From contig JBFWZG010000019.1 in assembly GCA_050185515.1 (NCBI GenBank), positions 1 through 34,345 on the forward strand: a stretch of 34,345 nucleotides of DNA, given 5' to 3'. The notes beneath the pieces were generated by a model. That model saw nothing but the letters and a program-made list of their open reading frames with translations. It did no database searches and was not told the origin of the DNA. Numbering within the stretch: position 1 is the first letter of the stretch; each line of letters begins with the position of its first letter. Both the position numbers and the translations under genes were made by a program. Shown here piece by piece: positions 8,322 to 15,732 of the stretch. The DNA is from JAQSWP01 sp050185515. GTDB lineage: Bacteria; Pseudomonadota; Alphaproteobacteria; Reyranellales; JAQSWP01.

Positions 8322-9042
8322 AGCCGGCGCGGTCGGAAACGGCGAACAGAACCGCGTCGGACACTTCCTCCGCCGTCCCCAGACGGCCGAGATAGTTCGA
8401 TCCGGCGATCGCCTTGTCGGCGCCGGACTGGTCGAGACTGTTGCGTTCGGTGGTGGACCGGCGAATGGCGGCCAGGCGCGGCGAATCGATGACGCCGGGC
8501 GACACCGCGACGAAACGCACGCCGTCCTTGCCGTAAGTCATGGCCAGGCCCCGCGTCAGAAGATTGAGCGCGGCATTGGCGCTGCAGCCGGGCAGATGCA
8601 CGTCGCGCGGCGCCCTGCCGCCCTTACCGGTGACATTGACCACCACGCCCTTCTTCTGCCGGATCATATGCGGCAGCGCCGCGCGCGTGGTGCGCATGTA
8701 ACCGATCTGCTTGGTCTGCAGCACCCTCTCCCAGACGTCGTCGTCGAGGGTGAGAAAATCGCCGAACAGCGACAGCGAGGTGCTGTTGACCAGAATGTCG
8801 ATGCGGCCGCTACGGTCGACGATATCGGCCGCAGCCCGATCCACCGACTTGCGCTCGGTGATGTCCATCGGCATCGGCGTCAGCCCGCCGGTTTCGCCGG
8901 CCATCGCCTGCAGCTTCTGCTCGTCGCGCGAGGAGGCGAAGACCTGGGCTCCCGCCGCCGCCAGATCGGCGCAGATCCGCCGTCCCAGCGTGCCGCCCGC
9001 CCCCACGACCCAGGCCGTGCGGCCCCGCAATTCGTCCCGCAT
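8284..9042 (-). CDS. Short-chain dehydrogenase/reductase-fold protein with non-canonical active site
   Basis: A 252-residue SDR-fold protein. The nucleotide-binding loop is present as GAGGTLG at 14-20. However, the expected NNAG is NSTS at 86-89, the catalytic Ser region reads NVTGKGG, and the YxxxK pair is replaced: LPGCSANAALN at 150-160 aligns Gly152/Cys153 with the Tyr and Asn156 with the Lys. It may therefore bind NAD(P) without normal SDR chemistry, or use other residues. The C-terminus TGTVIEVDGG is typical. I chose the ATG at 9042, with GGGAG upstream; longer frames run into the GntR gene. It is last in its operon, 20 bases after the GntR stop. Confidence 0.85.
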   Translation of the reverse strand: MRDELRGRTAWVVGAGGTLGRRICADLAAAGAQVFASSRDEQKLQAMAGETGGLTPMPMDITERKSVDRAAADIVDRSGRIDILVNSTSLSLFGDFLTLDDDVWERVLQTKQIGYMRTTRAALPHMIRQKKGVVVNVTGKGGRAPRDVHLPGCSANAALNLLTRGLAMTYGKDGVRFVAVSPGVIDSPRLAAIRRSTTERNSLDQSGADKAIAGSNYLGRLGTAEEVSDAVLFAVSDRAGFTTGTVIEVDGG

Positions 9043-9062
9043 CTCGCTCTCCCGCTCCAATG

Positions 9063-9824
9063 TCAGTTTGCGGCCAGCCGCCGGCGCGCAAGATTGCCGG
9101 CGCTGGACTGCGCCCGGGCCTGCTGCGCGGCCAAGGCGTGATAGCGCTCCTGCAGCCGGAGCAGCCGCTCCTCGAGCGCTCTTATGGCTCCGGCCTCGTC
9201 GCGCGCGCGCAGCAGCGCCACCATCTTGCGTCGCCACTCGATGTGGTAGGGATCCACGTCAGGCTGGGCATGCCGCGCGAAATGCATGGTGAGATCCATC
9301 AGCAGCCGCATGTTGAGGATCAGCACCGGGTTCTTGGTCGCCTCGGCGAGAATATTGTGGAACTCGACGTTCACCACGACCTTCTCGGCCAGCCGGCCCT
9401 GGCGCAGCAACTCGACGCCAAGTTCGATATTCTCCTCCAGGGCGGCGAAGTCCTCGTCGGTGGCGCGCTGGCAGGCGATGCGGACGACGACGGTCTCGAT
9501 CCATTGCCGGGCCTGGGTGAGATGCTCGATGGTGAGCTGCCCCAGATGCAGCATGTCGCGCATCGAATCGGCCACCAGCCGGGCATCGACCTCGCGGCAG
9601 AAGGCACCGCCTCTGGCGCCCGTCTGAAGTTCGATGAACCCGGCCACTTCCAGGGTGCGCAGCGCTTCGCGGACGGCGTTGCGACTGGCCTGGAACTGGC
9701 GCGCCAGTTCGCGTTCCGACGGCAGCTTGTCGCCGGGCTTGAGCTGCCCGTTGCGCATCTGCTCGCGGAACTGGTCGATGACCTCCTCGAAGACGCGCCG
9801 GGTGCGGATCGGGGTGAAGTTCAT
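9063..9824 (-). CDS. GntR-family regulator, FadR/FCD subfamily (second paralog)
   Basis: A 253-residue regulator with a GntR winged helix at about 8-75 (GQLKPGDKLPSERELA, SRNAVREALRTLE) followed by an FCD-like helical ligand domain at 85-235 (EFHNILAEATKNP). As in its paralog at 7527-8321, the second metal-binding His of the FCD family is missing (EWRRKM), so a non-metal effector such as an acyl-CoA is plausible. I chose the ATG at 9824 preceded by AAGG; the very long open frame upstream is a shadow of the flavoprotein and ligase genes. It lies 35 bases downstream of the flavoprotein and 20 bases before the SDR, so it is co-transcribed with the enzymes it may control. Confidence 0.92.
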   Translation of the reverse strand: MNFTPIRTRRVFEEVIDQFREQMRNGQLKPGDKLPSERELARQFQASRNAVREALRTLEVAGFIELQTGARGGAFCREVDARLVADSMRDMLHLGQLTIEHLTQARQWIETVVVRIACQRATDEDFAALEENIELGVELLRQGRLAEKVVVNVEFHNILAEATKNPVLILNMRLLMDLTMHFARHAQPDVDPYHIEWRRKMVALLRARDEAGAIRALEERLLRLQERYHALAAQQARAQSSAGNLARRRLAAN

Positions 9825-9859
9825 GCCAGACCTTATACCCCGATCCGTCCGCTTTTGCC

Positions 9860-11029
9860 TCAGCGCTGCAGCGTCGAGTCGAACTCGTCGCCGAGCTGCG
9901 ACTGGCCGACGATCTGCGCCGTCTTGTCGTGGCCTGCATGCAGGATGTGGGTCTGCAGGTCGCGGATCATCCGACCCAGCGGGAACTCCTCGAACAGCGC
10001 CGTCGATCCGGCGCCCTCGGTGATGGCGCGCGCCAGGTTCAGCGCCGTGTGGGCGGCAGTGTACTTGGCACTCATCGACAGCAGCTCCGCCTCGACCACC
10101 GGCCTGGTCTTCCAGGCGCGGATGGCGTCGTGGAACAGGGACTGGGCGGCATTGAGCTGAATCTTCATCTCGCCGGTGCGCAGCAGGATGATCGGATCCT
10201 TGCCCTTGCCTTTCTTGACGACGTAGTCGCGGAACCACTCGAACATGCCCTCGGCGGTGCCGAGATAATTGGCGGTAAAGCCGAGATGGTACTTGCCCTG
10301 CCAGCGCTGGCGCGGATAGGCGCCGGGCTCGCCCAGCACGTGCTCCTTGGGAACCTTGACGTTGTCGAGGTGGATCACCGGGCTGGCGGCGCCGCGCATG
10401 CCGAGCGGGCGATACCACTCGTTGTCGATGCGCACGCCGTCCTGCTTGGTCTCGATGATCGTCATCAGATGGTTGTTCTGGTAGTCGTTCACCCCCTCGA
10501 TCGAGGCGAAGATGATGGCGAACTCCATCGTCGGACCGTTGGTGGCGTAGTTCTTGACGCCGTTGACCACGTAGCCGCCCTTGCCGTCGGGCTTGGCCGT
10601 CGTGTTCATGATGTACATGTGCTTGCGGTTGAACTCCGAACCGACGAAGGAGGCCAGGAATGGCTTCTTCAGGCCCGGCTTGACGAACTTCTCCTTCTGG
10701 TAGTCGGTGCCGATGACGTCGAGAATCCAGGCGGTGTGGTTGTTGACCTGCAGGCAATGAGCGGTCGAGGAGCAGCCGCGCGCCGTGACGCGAATGGCCT
10801 GCAGGTAGGTGGCGGGATCCTCGGTGTCGAGATTGCTGCCCATGCCGCCGGTCTTCTTCGTCACGGCGCAGGTCAGCCAGCCATTGGCGAACAGATCGTC
10901 GATGTTCTTGGTCGGCATGTCGCAGGTCGGATCGTATTCGGGCGCGCGCGCCCGGAACGTCGTCACCGCCTGCTCGGCCAGCGCCTGTATCTTGTCGCTG
11001 CGCAGTGCAGCTTCCGGATCGATGAACAT
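9860..11029 (-). CDS. Acyl-CoA dehydrogenase-fold flavoprotein, DszC/HsaA-like
   Basis: A 389-residue protein of the acyl-CoA dehydrogenase fold with a type-2 C-terminal domain. The C-terminal signature is RDLQTHILHAGHD at 356-368. The THxLH pattern (His361, His364) resembles what I recall around His391 of the DBT monooxygenase DszC, and the Glu of true dehydrogenases (YEGT) is absent. It could therefore be a flavin-dependent monooxygenase, or a dehydrogenase with another base. Other landmarks are YATNGPTMEF, WYRPLGMRGAASP and GFTANYLGTAEG. It shares the tail FDST with the paralog at 15733-16902. The ATG at 11029 follows AGAGGGAAGAG, 27 bases after the ligase. No flavin reductase gene is visible nearby. 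Confidence 0.86.
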   Translation of the reverse strand: MFIDPEAALRSDKIQALAEQAVTTFRARAPEYDPTCDMPTKNIDDLFANGWLTCAVTKKTGGMGSNLDTEDPATYLQAIRVTARGCSSTAHCLQVNNHTAWILDVIGTDYQKEKFVKPGLKKPFLASFVGSEFNRKHMYIMNTTAKPDGKGGYVVNGVKNYATNGPTMEFAIIFASIEGVNDYQNNHLMTIIETKQDGVRIDNEWYRPLGMRGAASPVIHLDNVKVPKEHVLGEPGAYPRQRWQGKYHLGFTANYLGTAEGMFEWFRDYVVKKGKGKDPIILLRTGEMKIQLNAAQSLFHDAIRAWKTRPVVEAELLSMSAKYTAAHTALNLARAITEGAGSTALFEEFPLGRMIRDLQTHILHAGHDKTAQIVGQSQLGDEFDSTLQR

Positions 11030-11056
11030 GTCTCTTCCCTCTTCCTTTGCCAGTCG

Positions 11057-12736
11057 TTATGCGGTTGCAGCCGTTGCGCGCGCGGCATCCTGCGCCAGTC
11101 GCGCCGCGGCACGTTCCTTGAGTTCGAGCTTCTTGATCTTGCCGGTGCTGGTGAACGGAAACTCGTTCACCAGTTCGACGAAACGCGGCACCTTGTAGCC
11201 GGCGATATGCTGGCGGCAGCGGGCGATGATCGCCTCGCCATTCGGCTTCTCGCCTTCCTTCGGCTGCACGTAGGCATAGGCGACCTCGCCCATCCGCGCA
11301 TCCGGTACGCCGACCACCACCGCCTGCTTGACGCCGGGACAGGTCAGCAGGAATTCCTCGATCTCCTGCGTGGCGACGTTGAAGCCGCCGGGCTTGATCA
11401 TCTCCTTGACGCGGCCACGGAACACGACGTAGCCGTCCTTCGTCAGTTCCCCGAGATCGCCCGTGCACAGCCGGCCCCGCGCGTCGAACGCCTTCTCGTT
11501 CTCCTCGGGTCGGTTGTAGTAGCCCTTCATTACGGTATAGCCGGAGATGCGCAGCTCGCCGGTGCGCCCGGGCGGCAGATCCTCGCCGGTTTCGACGTCG
11601 ACGATATGCACGCCAACCCCGGGCATCGGCTTGCCGTTGGTGGCGAGCTTCTGCTCCAGCGATTCGTGCCAGAACGAGCGACTGATCGAGTTCGACGTCT
11701 CGGACATGCCGTAGACGTTGGTGAAGCCTTTGACGCCCAGCTCCTCGACGATGTAGCGGAAGGATTCGCGCGACAGCGGGCCGCCCGTACCGGTGCGCAG
11801 GCTGGACAGGTCGTGCGAGCGCAACCCCTTATATTCGCGCAGGTCGTGGACGATGGCGTCGACGAAGAAGGTGAAGGTGATCTTCTCCTTTTCGACCAGG
11901 CGGCAGAAGTTCTCCGGGTCGAAGCGATCGGCCAGCACCATGGCGCAGCCGCAGATCAGCGTCGACAGCGTATAGGACGTGCCGGTGGCGCTGAACAGCG
12001 GCACCGCCGCCAGATAGCGGTCGCACGGCCGCATGTCGAAGCGCTCTATGGTGTTGCGGTTGTTGGCCAGCAGCGCGCCGTGCCGGACCATGGCGCCCTT
12101 GGGGAAGGACGTGGTGCCCGACGTGTACAGGATCTGCGCGACATCGTCGGACCGCACGCGACCGCGAAACAGGTCGAGCTTCTCCTGGAGCTCCGGCGTG
12201 TTGCGGCCGATCGCCCCGATCTCCTCGAAGCGCCACATAGAGCCCGGAATGTCGCGGCCGCGGCCGATGGCGCCACGCAGCTTCGGCAGCTCCGGCAGCT
12301 CCGGCAGCTTCCAGTCGCCCTGCGCCTGCTCGCGAAAGCCCGGCGCGATGCGCCCGAGAATGTCGAGATAGGAGATGCCGGCCACGCCCTCGTCGACGAT
12401 GAGGAAGCGGCTGTCGGACTGCTTGAGGATGTAGCCGACGTCGTTGTCGCGGAAGCGGGTGTTGATGGGCACCAGAACGGCGCCCAGGTAGGGCACCGCC
12501 CAGCGTGCGACGACCCAGTCGACGCAGTCGGGCATCCACAGGCAGACATGATCGCCTGGACGCACGCCCAGCGCGACCAGGCCGCGCGCGAACTCACGGA
12601 CGCGCTGTCCCAGCTGCGCGAAAGTCAGCCGTTCGGCGCCATGCACCAGCGCCTCGCGCACCGAATGGGTCCTTGCCGCCCATTCGATCGCGTCGGCAAA
12701 AGTCTGTTGGGACCAGTCGGGCTCGCGTTCTACCAT
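11057..12736 (-). CDS. AMP-forming acyl-CoA ligase (ANL superfamily)
   Basis: A 559-residue ligase that activates a carboxylic acid through an acyl-AMP to its CoA thioester. Motif A3 is ILYTSGTTSFPKG at 202-214, A5 is NVYGMSETS, the hinge region is LCTGDLG followed by FRGRVKEMIKPGGFNV, and the catalytic Lys533 lies in STGKIKK. All key residues are intact. A short acidic repeat LPELPELPKL at about 144-153 is encoded by three tandem 9-base units at 12284-12310. The ATG at 12736 is three bases after the SDR stop. It belongs to a different branch from the ligases at 16940 and 32325, whose N-termini begin MNP. The acyl substrate cannot be read from the sequence. Confidence 0.93.
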   Translation of the reverse strand: MVEREPDWSQQTFADAIEWAARTHSVREALVHGAERLTFAQLGQRVREFARGLVALGVRPGDHVCLWMPDCVDWVVARWAVPYLGAVLVPINTRFRDNDVGYILKQSDSRFLIVDEGVAGISYLDILGRIAPGFREQAQGDWKLPELPELPKLRGAIGRGRDIPGSMWRFEEIGAIGRNTPELQEKLDLFRGRVRSDDVAQILYTSGTTSFPKGAMVRHGALLANNRNTIERFDMRPCDRYLAAVPLFSATGTSYTLSTLICGCAMVLADRFDPENFCRLVEKEKITFTFFVDAIVHDLREYKGLRSHDLSSLRTGTGGPLSRESFRYIVEELGVKGFTNVYGMSETSNSISRSFWHESLEQKLATNGKPMPGVGVHIVDVETGEDLPPGRTGELRISGYTVMKGYYNRPEENEKAFDARGRLCTGDLGELTKDGYVVFRGRVKEMIKPGGFNVATQEIEEFLLTCPGVKQAVVVGVPDARMGEVAYAYVQPKEGEKPNGEAIIARCRQHIAGYKVPRFVELVNEFPFTSTGKIKKLELKERAAARLAQDAARATAATA

Positions 12737-12739
12737 GGG

Positions 12740-13513
12740 CTAGCGCCTCGTCTCCGGACCGCCGCGCACGTATATGATCTGGCCGGAGACGTAGGACGCC
12801 TCCTCGCTGCACAGGAAGCAGATGACGTTCGAGATGTCGCGCGGCACGCCGACGCGGCCGATCGGGATGGCCTTGGCGCGGGCGGCCTTGTACTCCTCCG
12901 GATCCTGACCCAGCCGGCGCGCGGTCTTGCGCGTCATCTCGGTGTCGACGAAGCCCGGCGCGACGCAGTTGACGTTGATATTGAACGGGCCCAGCTCAAT
13001 CGACAGCGTACGGGTCATGCCCTGAATGGCGGCCTTGGCCGCCGAATAGTTGAACTGGCCGCGATTGCCCAGTGCGGCGGTGGAGGACAGGCTGACGATC
13101 TTGCCGAAGCGCTGCTGCACCATGAATTTCTGCGCGTACTTGGTGCAGAGGAAGTTGCCGCGCAGATGCACCGCCATGACCTGATCCCAGTCTTCCTCGG
13201 TCATCTTGTGAAGCAGGTTGTCGCGGGTGATGCCGGCATTGTTGACCAGCATGTGAATGCCGCCGAAACGTTGCGCGGCTTCCTCGATCGCGGCTTCCGC
13301 TGCCTTGGCGTCGGTGATGTCGACGACCGCGCCCCAGCTTCCCACACCATGTCGTTCGGCGATCTGACGGGCGGTGTCGCCCACCGACTTGTCGAGGTCA
13401 AGCAGCACGACGCTGGCGCCGCCCTCGGCGAAGAGGTCGGCGGCATCGGCGCCAATGCCGCGCGCACCCCCGGTAACGACGGCGACCCGTCCCTCGAAGC
13501 GCTTGCCGGCCAT
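12740..13513 (-). CDS. FabG-like SDR family oxidoreductase
   Basis: A 257-residue classical SDR. It has TGGARGIG at 14-21 for NAD(P), NNAG at 91-94, catalytic Ser143/Ser144, and Tyr156-x3-Lys160 in YSAAK. It probably interconverts a hydroxyacyl and oxoacyl group, like 3-oxoacyl-CoA/ACP reductases or 3-hydroxyacyl-CoA dehydrogenases. I chose the ATG at 13513 because GAGGAG lies five bases upstream. A longer in-frame GTG start at 13594 has no ribosome binding site and adds an unconserved leader. It is the first gene of a five-gene minus operon. The palindrome at 13599-13612 is about 90 bases upstream of the start and may be its operator. Confidence 0.93.
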   Translation of the reverse strand: MAGKRFEGRVAVVTGGARGIGADAADLFAEGGASVVLLDLDKSVGDTARQIAERHGVGSWGAVVDITDAKAAEAAIEEAAQRFGGIHMLVNNAGITRDNLLHKMTEEDWDQVMAVHLRGNFLCTKYAQKFMVQQRFGKIVSLSSTAALGNRGQFNYSAAKAAIQGMTRTLSIELGPFNINVNCVAPGFVDTEMTRKTARRLGQDPEEYKAARAKAIPIGRVGVPRDISNVICFLCSEEASYVSGQIIYVRGGPETRR

Positions 13514-13598
13514 GGTCTCCTCATCCACCTGCAACCCTGGGGTCAGCGCGCGTTGGGCGCCGATTGAGCCCCGGATCTTCAGGTCGAGGGACACAATA

Positions 13599-13612
13599 AG
13601 GTATCAATACCT
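13599..13612. promoter_or_regulatory. Palindrome AGGTAT-CA-ATACCT, probable operator
   Basis: Perfect 6-base arms around a 2-base centre. On the minus strand it reads ATTGATACCTTATTG over the 3' side, which matches the site at 13755-13766 (ATTGATACTTATCATTG) apart from small gaps. It lies about 86 bases upstream of the FabG-like SDR start. The size and ATAC half-sites suit a dimeric winged-helix repressor such as a GntR protein. Confidence 0.5.
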
Positions 13613-13692
13613 ATGGTTCAACCATTTAACCTAAATATGAGAAAAATTCCCGTTTCTTTGGCATGAAACTTGGCATTTCCCACGTTAGGCAG

Positions 13693-13705
13693 CGGACAGT
13701 GTCCG
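13693..13705. promoter_or_regulatory. Palindrome CGGACA-G-TGTCCG
   Basis: Perfect 6-base arms around one base, near the middle of the divergent region. It is GC-rich, unlike the other sites here, and may bind a different protein. Function unproven. Confidence 0.3.
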
Positions 13706-13754
13706 ACTGAGGCCGGACCAAAATCAATGAAAATTCGGCGCAATTAGAATAGAT

Positions 13755-13766
13755 TGATACTTATCA
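13755..13766. promoter_or_regulatory. Palindrome TGATA-CT-TATCA, probable operator
   Basis: Perfect 5-base arms around two bases, followed six bases later by TGATACA at 13771-13777. The core ATTGATAC is shared with the inverted site at 13599-13612. It lies 74 bases before the GTG start of the biotin carrier gene. Confidence 0.48.
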
Positions 13767-13839
13767 TTGCTGATACATTCGATTCGATTCTTCAGGCGGA
13801 AGTTGCAGAAAGCGCTTCCTGGACAGCGGAGGATGGTAC

Positions 13840-14058
13840 GTGACAGTCGCGGTAAAGTCGGAAATCACCGGCAAAATCTGGAAAGTGGAGGCGGCCGTTG
13901 GCCAGACGGTCAGCCAGGACGACCAGATCATCGTCATCGAATCCATGAAAATGGAAATTCCGGTGCTGGCGCCGACTGGCGGCGTCGTGCAGGAGATCCG
14001 CGTCGCCGAGGGCGAGGACGTGCTGGAAGGCCAAGTGCTGGCGACGATCGGTTCCTGA
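13840..14058 (+). CDS. Biotin carboxyl carrier protein (single biotinyl domain)
   Basis: A 72-residue stand-alone biotinyl/lipoyl-fold domain. The attachment site is ESMKME at 34-39 with Lys37 as the biotinylated residue. The two half-repeats GKIWKVEAAVGQTVSQDD and GGVVQEIRVAEGEDVLEG form the expected hammerhead. It would shuttle carboxybiotin between a biotin carboxylase and a carboxyltransferase. It starts at GTG 13840 with GGAGG upstream; the ATG at 13833 is in another frame. It is transcribed alone, away from the carboxyltransferase at 4279-5823, and no biotin carboxylase or biotin ligase is in the window. A lipoyl carrier is less likely, given the MKM context. Confidence 0.93.
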   Translation: MTVAVKSEITGKIWKVEAAVGQTVSQDDQIIVIESMKMEIPVLAPTGGVVQEIRVAEGEDVLEGQVLATIGS

Positions 14059-14068
14059 CGAAACGCAC

Positions 14069-14086
14069 GCGGGACGACGGTCCCGC
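14069..14086. terminator. GC hairpin between convergent genes, probable bidirectional terminator
   Basis: Perfect 7-base stem GCGGGAC/GTCCCGC with a GACG tetraloop. It lies between the stop of the biotin carrier gene (14058) and the stop of the convergent permease gene (14089). The flanks are only weakly T-rich (TCCTATCTCT on the plus strand), so termination may be partial or Rho-assisted. Confidence 0.6.
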
Positions 14087-14088
14087 TC

Positions 14089-14928
14089 CTATCTCTGGAT
14101 CCGCTTCCAGCGCAGCAGATATTTCTCCGCCGCCAATATGGCGCCGTTGAAGGCGGTCGAGATGATGACCAGCAAGACCAGCGCCGCAAAGGCGCCGGCG
14201 GTGTCGAACTGCCCCGTGGAATTGGTCAGCAGGAAGCCAATGCCGCGATTGGACGCCATCATCTCGCCGACCACCGCGCCGATCAGCGCATAGGGCACCG
14301 AAACGCGCAGTCCGACGAATATCGCCGTCAGGGCTGACGGCAACACCACGCGCCAGACCACCTGGGTCGGGCCCGCCCCCATCAGTCTGACGATGTCGAC
14401 CAGTTCGCGACTGGTGTCGCGCACGCCCGAGAAGGTGTTGAAGAACACCAGGAAGAAGACGATGGTCGCGGTCAGGATAATCTTGGTCTCGATGCCGATG
14501 CCGAACCAGAGGATGAACAACGGCGCCAAGGCCACCTTGGGCAGGCTGTAGAAGGCGATGATGAAGGGCTCGAGCAGATCCGCCACTTTTTCGAACCAGC
14601 CGAACACGAAGCCGGTAATGCCGCCGACGATGGTGCCGAACACGAAGCCCAGCACCGCCTCGATGATGGTGATGGGCACGTGTTGGACCAGCTGGCCGCC
14701 CACGGCCCACTGGTGGAGCCGCTCCCAGATTTTCGACGGCTGGCTGGTGAAGTAGGGATCGATCGCGCCATAGCGCACACCCCATTCCCACAGCGCCAGC
14801 AGGGCTGCAAACAGCAGCAACCGCTTGGCGATCAACGTCAGACGCGCCCGCACCGGATCGACGCGCTGCTCGAGCAGCGCGTCCTCGTTCTTCCTTCTGC
14901 CCAGCGGCACCGCGGAAGTTTCGCTCAT
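14089..14928 (-). CDS. ABC importer permease, SsuC/TauC type
   Basis: A 279-residue inner-membrane permease of the nitrate/sulfonate/taurine importer group (BPD_transp_1). About six hydrophobic helices are visible, for example around 36-55, 88-112, 120-145, 148-168, 205-224 and 242-262. The cytoplasmic coupling (EAA) loop is at about 176-200 (LVDIVRLMGAGPTQVVWR). The ATG at 14928 follows GAGGCGA, ten bases after the ATPase gene. Together with the ATPase at 14939-15712 and the binding proteins at 18586 and 19674 it makes a complete importer. The linked CoA ligase suggests an organic acid or sulfonate-like cargo rather than nitrate. Confidence 0.93.
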   Translation of the reverse strand: MSETSAVPLGRRKNEDALLEQRVDPVRARLTLIAKRLLLFAALLALWEWGVRYGAIDPYFTSQPSKIWERLHQWAVGGQLVQHVPITIIEAVLGFVFGTIVGGITGFVFGWFEKVADLLEPFIIAFYSLPKVALAPLFILWFGIGIETKIILTATIVFFLVFFNTFSGVRDTSRELVDIVRLMGAGPTQVVWRVVLPSALTAIFVGLRVSVPYALIGAVVGEMMASNRGIGFLLTNSTGQFDTAGAFAALVLLVIISTAFNGAILAAEKYLLRWKRIQR

Positions 14929-14938
14929 ATTCGCCTCA

Positions 14939-15712
14939 CTAAGCCGCTTCGCTCTTGCGGATGTCGTCGCGCAGCAGTTCCCAGACGCGATGGTAGATTG
15001 CGATGAATTCCGGGGTGGTCTGCAGCAGGAACGGATCGCGCGGTCGCGGCAGATCGATGTCGATGACGGCCTTGACCGTGCCGGGCCGCGCCGAAAGCAC
15101 GATGACCTGGTCCGACAGCGTTATGGCCTCGGTCAGGTCGTGGGTGATGAACAGAATGGTCTTCTTCTCGACGTCCCAGATGCGCAACAGCTCCTCGTGC
15201 ATCATCATCTTGACGTGGGCGTCGAGGGCGCTGAACGGCTCGTCCATCATCACAAGTTCGGGCGAGTAGATCAGCGTGCGCGCCAGGGCCGCTCGCTTGC
15301 GCATGCCGCCCGACAGCTCCATCGGATAGTGCTTGGCGAAGTCCTTCAGACCCATCAGGTTCAGGTAGTAGTCGGCCAGCTCCTTCTGGCGGGCGCGCGG
15401 AATCCGGCGGATGCGCAGAGCGATGACGATGTTGTCGTAGACCGTCGACCATTCCAGCAGGTTGTCGCGCTGGGTGATGTAACCGAGCCTGGTATTTATG
15501 CCGGTGACGGGTTCACCACGATACAACACCTCTCCCGAACTCGGCCGGCTCAGACCAGCCGAAAGATTGAGCAAGGTCGACTTGCCGCAGCCGCTCGGTC
15601 CCACCACCGAGACGAACTTGCCCTCGTCGATGTTGAAGCTGACGTTGCGCAACGCCGTGATCTCGGCGTCGCGCTTGTAGAACTTCTTCGTTACGCCTCG
15701 ATATTCGAGCAT
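14939..15712 (-). CDS. ABC importer ATPase, SsuB/TauB type
   Basis: A 257-residue ATP-binding subunit. Walker A is GPSGCGKST at 38-46, the Q-loop region is YITQRDNLLEWSTV, the signature is LSGGMRKR, Walker B is LVMMDEPFSALD, and the switch His is in ITHDLTEA. All catalytic residues are intact. It powers the permease encoded ten bases downstream. The ATG at 15712 is preceded by a strong AGGAGG. It follows the flavoprotein gene by 20 bases in the same minus-strand operon. Confidence 0.95.
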   Translation of the reverse strand: MLEYRGVTKKFYKRDAEITALRNVSFNIDEGKFVSVVGPSGCGKSTLLNLSAGLSRPSSGEVLYRGEPVTGINTRLGYITQRDNLLEWSTVYDNIVIALRIRRIPRARQKELADYYLNLMGLKDFAKHYPMELSGGMRKRAALARTLIYSPELVMMDEPFSALDAHVKMMMHEELLRIWDVEKKTILFITHDLTEAITLSDQVIVLSARPGTVKAVIDIDLPRPRDPFLLQTTPEFIAIYHRVWELLRDDIRKSEAA

Positions 15713-15732
15713 CGGGCCCTCCTGACAGACGC

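Larger units (their letters stand above)
13514..13839. promoter_or_regulatory. Divergent promoter region between SDR operon and biotin carrier gene
   Basis: A 326-base AT-richer region with no gene. It contains three palindromes described as separate entries (13599-13612, 13693-13705, 13755-13766), a further TGATACA at 13771-13777, and two direct TTGGCAT repeats at 13658-13664 and 13670-13676. The two ATTGATAC sites lie in opposite orientation, each about 75-95 bases from the gene it faces. That placement suggests one regulator controlling both directions. I do not see a convincing -35/-10 pair. Confidence 0.5.

Noticed and set aside
9825..11468. An 801-residue fusion of a reading frame with the GntR regulator
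   Set aside because: The upstream part is an out-of-frame shadow of the flavoprotein and ligase genes; the regulator has its own ATG at 9824 with AAGG upstream.
9929..13567. A 1212-codon plus-strand open frame
   Set aside because: It lies antisense to a ligase, an SDR and a flavoprotein with clear motifs. Its residues (Ala, Gly, His, Arg, Val-rich, no domain) are typical of GC-rich antisense frames, and it has no plausible ribosome binding site.
13514..13594. GTG start at 13594 for the FabG-like SDR
   Set aside because: No ribosome binding site, and the extra 27 residues precede a normal SDR N-terminus; ATG 13513 has GAGGAG directly upstream.
13658..13676. TTGGCATGAAACTTGGCAT as a sigma-54 promoter
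   Set aside because: It resembles TGGCAC-N5-TTGC, but the GG to GC spacing is 11 rather than the required 10 and no sigma-54 activator is encoded nearby. I treat it as a direct TTGGCAT repeat only.
13840..14058. Lipoyl carrier (GcvH or E2-type) instead of a biotin carrier
   Set aside because: The ESMKME motif is the biotin consensus, and the cluster contains a carboxyltransferase but no lipoamide-dependent enzyme.
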